Shown in pieces: positions 5,454 through 6,887 of a stretch of DNA of 6,887 nucleotides. Under the pieces are notes generated by a model. The model was not told the DNA's origin and made no database searches. It saw only the letters and a list, made by a program, of their open reading frames with translations. The translations under genes and the position numbers were made by a program. How positions within the stretch are numbered: position 1 is the first letter of the stretch; the number at the start of each line of letters is the position of its first letter. This stretch comes from Pseudomonadota bacterium (lineage in GTDB: Bacteria > Pseudomonadota > Gammaproteobacteria > Enterobacterales > Enterobacteriaceae), in contig JAFACP010000380.1 of the NCBI GenBank assembly GCA_023425455.1, positions 1 to 6,887 of the forward strand, read 5' to 3'.

Positions 5454-5457
5454 CATT

Positions 5458-6887
5458 ATGGCTGTTACTAACATCGCTGAACTGAACGCCCTCGTCGAGC
5501 GCGTCAAAAAAGCCCAGCGTGAATATGCCAATTTCACCCAAGAACAGGTTGATAAAATCTTCCGCGCCGCCGCTCTGGCTGCTGCAGATGCTCGAATCCC
5601 TCTCGCTAAAATGGCCGTTGCCGAATCCGGCATGGGTATCGTTGAAGATAAAGTGATCAAAAACCACTTTGCTTCAGAGTATATCTACAACGCCTATAAA
5701 GATGAGAAAACCTGTGGCGTGTTGTCTGAAGATGACACCTTCGGTACCATCACCATCGCTGAGCCTATCGGTATTATCTGCGGTATCGTTCCAACCACTA
5801 ACCCAACCTCTACCGCTATCTTCAAATCACTGATTAGCCTGAAGACGCGTAACGCAATCATCTTCTCCCCGCACCCACGTGCGAAAGACGCCACCAACAA
5901 AGCTGCAGATATCGTGCTGCAGGCTGCTATCGCGGCTGGCGCGCCAAAAGATCTGATCGGCTGGATTGACCAACCGTCCGTAGAGCTGTCTAACGCACTG
6001 ATGCACCACCCTGACATTAACCTGATCCTTGCGACCGGTGGTCCTGGCATGGTTAAAGCCGCTTACAGCTCCGGTAAACCTGCTATCGGCGTCGGCGCGG
6101 GCAACACGCCGGTTGTGATTGATGAAACCGCAGATATCAAACGTGCGGTGGCATCTGTTCTGATGTCCAAAACCTTCGACAACGGCGTAATCTGTGCTTC
6201 TGAGCAGTCTGTTGTGGTCGTTGACTCCGTATACGAAGCCGTTCGCGAACGTTTCGCCAGCCACGGCGGCTACCTGCTGCAGGGCAAAGAGCTGAAAGCG
6301 GTTCAGGACATCATCCTGAAAAATGGCGCGCTGAACGCCGCCATCGTTGGTCAGCCAGCGTATAAAATTGCTGAACTGGCGGGCTTCAGTGTTCCGGCGA
6401 CCACCAAGATCCTGATCGGTGAAGTGAAAGTCGTTGATGAAAGCGAACCGTTTGCACATGAAAAACTGTCTCCGACGCTGGCAATGTACCGTGCGAAAGA
6501 TTTCGATGACGCGGTAGAGAAAGCCGAGAAACTGGTTGCCATGGGCGGTATCGGTCATACCTCCTGCCTGTACACCGACCAGGATAACCAGCCAGAACGT
6601 GTTGCTCACTTCGGTCAGAAGATGAAAACGGCGCGTATCCTGATTAACACCCCGGCTTCTCAGGGTGGTATCGGCGACCTGTACAACTTTAAACTCGCAC
6701 CTTCCCTGACTCTGGGTTGTGGTTCCTGGGGTGGTAACTCCATCTCTGAAAACGTTGGTCCTAAACACCTGATCAACAAGAAAACCGTTGCTAAGCGAGC
6801 TGAAAACATGTTGTGGCACAAACTTCCGAAATCTATCTACTTCCGCCGTGGCTCTCTGCCAATCGCGCTGGATGAAGTGATTACTGA
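5458..6887 (+). CDS. adhE: Bifunctional acetaldehyde-CoA/alcohol dehydrogenase AdhE (N-terminal half; 3' end cut by window edge)
   Basis: AdhE reduces acetyl-CoA to acetaldehyde and then to ethanol with two NADH, regenerating NAD during fermentation. It forms long cytoplasmic filaments (spirosomes). The window holds 476 complete codons of a protein normally about 891 residues long. That covers the whole aldehyde dehydrogenase domain (about 1-440), the linker, and the first residues of the iron-dependent alcohol dehydrogenase domain (YFRRGSLPIALDEV). Visible motifs are VPTTNPTSTA (111-120), the nucleotide-site segments LATGGPGMV (191-199) and GVGAGNTP (211-218), the catalytic Cys246 in KTFDNGVICASEQ, His334-Glu335 in PFAHEKLSP, and His367 in GIGHTSC. 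Ala267, a site where aerobic-function mutants have been selected in E. coli, is wild type. The protein start MAVTNIAELN follows a strong ribosome binding site. It is transcribed alone, divergent from ychE. Confidence 0.98.
   Translation, partial: MAVTNIAELNALVERVKKAQREYANFTQEQVDKIFRAAALAAADARIPLAKMAVAESGMGIVEDKVIKNHFASEYIYNAYKDEKTCGVLSEDDTFGTITIAEPIGIICGIVPTTNPTSTAIFKSLISLKTRNAIIFSPHPRAKDATNKAADIVLQAAIAAGAPKDLIGWIDQPSVELSNALMHHPDINLILATGGPGMVKAAYSSGKPAIGVGAGNTPVVIDETADIKRAVASVLMSKTFDNGVICASEQSVVVVDSVYEAVRERFASHGGYLLQGKELKAVQDIILKNGALNAAIVGQPAYKIAELAGFSVPATTKILIGEVKVVDESEPFAHEKLSPTLAMYRAKDFDDAVEKAEKLVAMGGIGHTSCLYTDQDNQPERVAHFGQKMKTARILINTPASQGGIGDLYNFKLAPSLTLGCGSWGGNSISENVGPKHLINKKTVAKRAENMLWHKLPKSIYFRRGSLPIALDEVIT

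Larger units (their letters stand above)
4980..5457. promoter_or_regulatory. Divergent ychE/adhE control region and long adhE leader
   Basis: The 478 bases between the GTG of ychE and the ATG of adhE hold no gene. The left part (4980-5130) should contain the ychE promoter, but no good -35/-10 pair stands out. The centre holds candidate adhE promoter elements and several operator-like sites. The right part (about 5165-5457) is expected to be transcribed as a leader of nearly 300 bases, in keeping with the long adhE leader known in E. coli. The leader ends in a large potential hairpin and a strong Shine-Dalgarno sequence. Confidence 0.75.

Noticed and set aside
5287..5667. A 126-codon minus-strand frame across the adhE leader and start
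   Set aside because: Most of its C-terminal part is complementary to the adhE leader and the rest is antisense to the adhE start, so it is a shadow frame.
5827..6819. A 330-codon open frame on the strand opposite adhE
   Set aside because: It lies wholly inside the unmistakable adhE coding sequence. Its translation resembles no known protein and has no ribosome binding site context. Long antisense frames are a common by-product of strong codon bias in a highly expressed gene.
1..6887. A novel defence, mobile or biosynthetic system
   Set aside because: All coding capacity is accounted for by the conserved enterobacterial genes oppC, oppB, oppA, ychE and adhE. No integrase, transposase, toxin-antitoxin pair, repeat array or unexplained long frame is present.

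Overview
The window is ordinary core chromosome of an enterobacterium (Enterobacterales). The proteins are full-length, near-identical relatives of E. coli/Salmonella OppC, OppB, OppA, YchE (MarC family) and AdhE, and the gene order is the familiar one. The many scattered substitutions relative to the E. coli proteins as I remember them (for example in the OppA signal peptide and C-terminus) suggest a related genus such as Enterobacter, Klebsiella or Citrobacter rather than E. coli itself. I cannot assign a species by reading. I see no insertion sequence, phage gene, CRISPR array, tRNA or rRNA.

Layout: positions 1-3555 carry the first three genes of the oligopeptide-uptake operon on the minus strand, transcribed oppA > oppB > oppC. 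oppC lacks only its last codons at the window edge, and oppD/oppF would lie beyond it. A 9-bp GC-rich stem-loop sits between oppA and oppB. Positions 3556-4331 are a 776-base AT-rich non-coding region upstream of oppA. It holds a Fur-like palindrome, a perfect 10-bp dyad, a CRP-like site, a weak terminator-like structure and a hairpin-rich oppA leader. A strong intrinsic terminator (4285-4313) then closes ychE (4332-4979, minus), an inner-membrane MarC-family protein. Positions 4980-5457 are the divergent control region between ychE and adhE. adhE runs off the right edge on the plus strand (5458-6887): its aldehyde dehydrogenase half and the start of its alcohol dehydrogenase half are present.

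How they work: OppA binds peptides in the periplasm and delivers them to the OppB/OppC channel, which the OppD/OppF ATPases (outside the window) drive. AdhE converts acetyl-CoA to acetaldehyde and then ethanol during fermentation. YchE has no settled function.

The window does not contain a convincing new system. The points worth a second look are regulatory. The adhE 5' leader can fold into a long nested hairpin (5311-5437) just upstream of its ribosome binding site. The same leader carries a NarL/NarP-type 7-2-7 site and a Cra-like dyad. The oppA upstream region carries a good Fur-box match and other palindromes that the genes do not explain.
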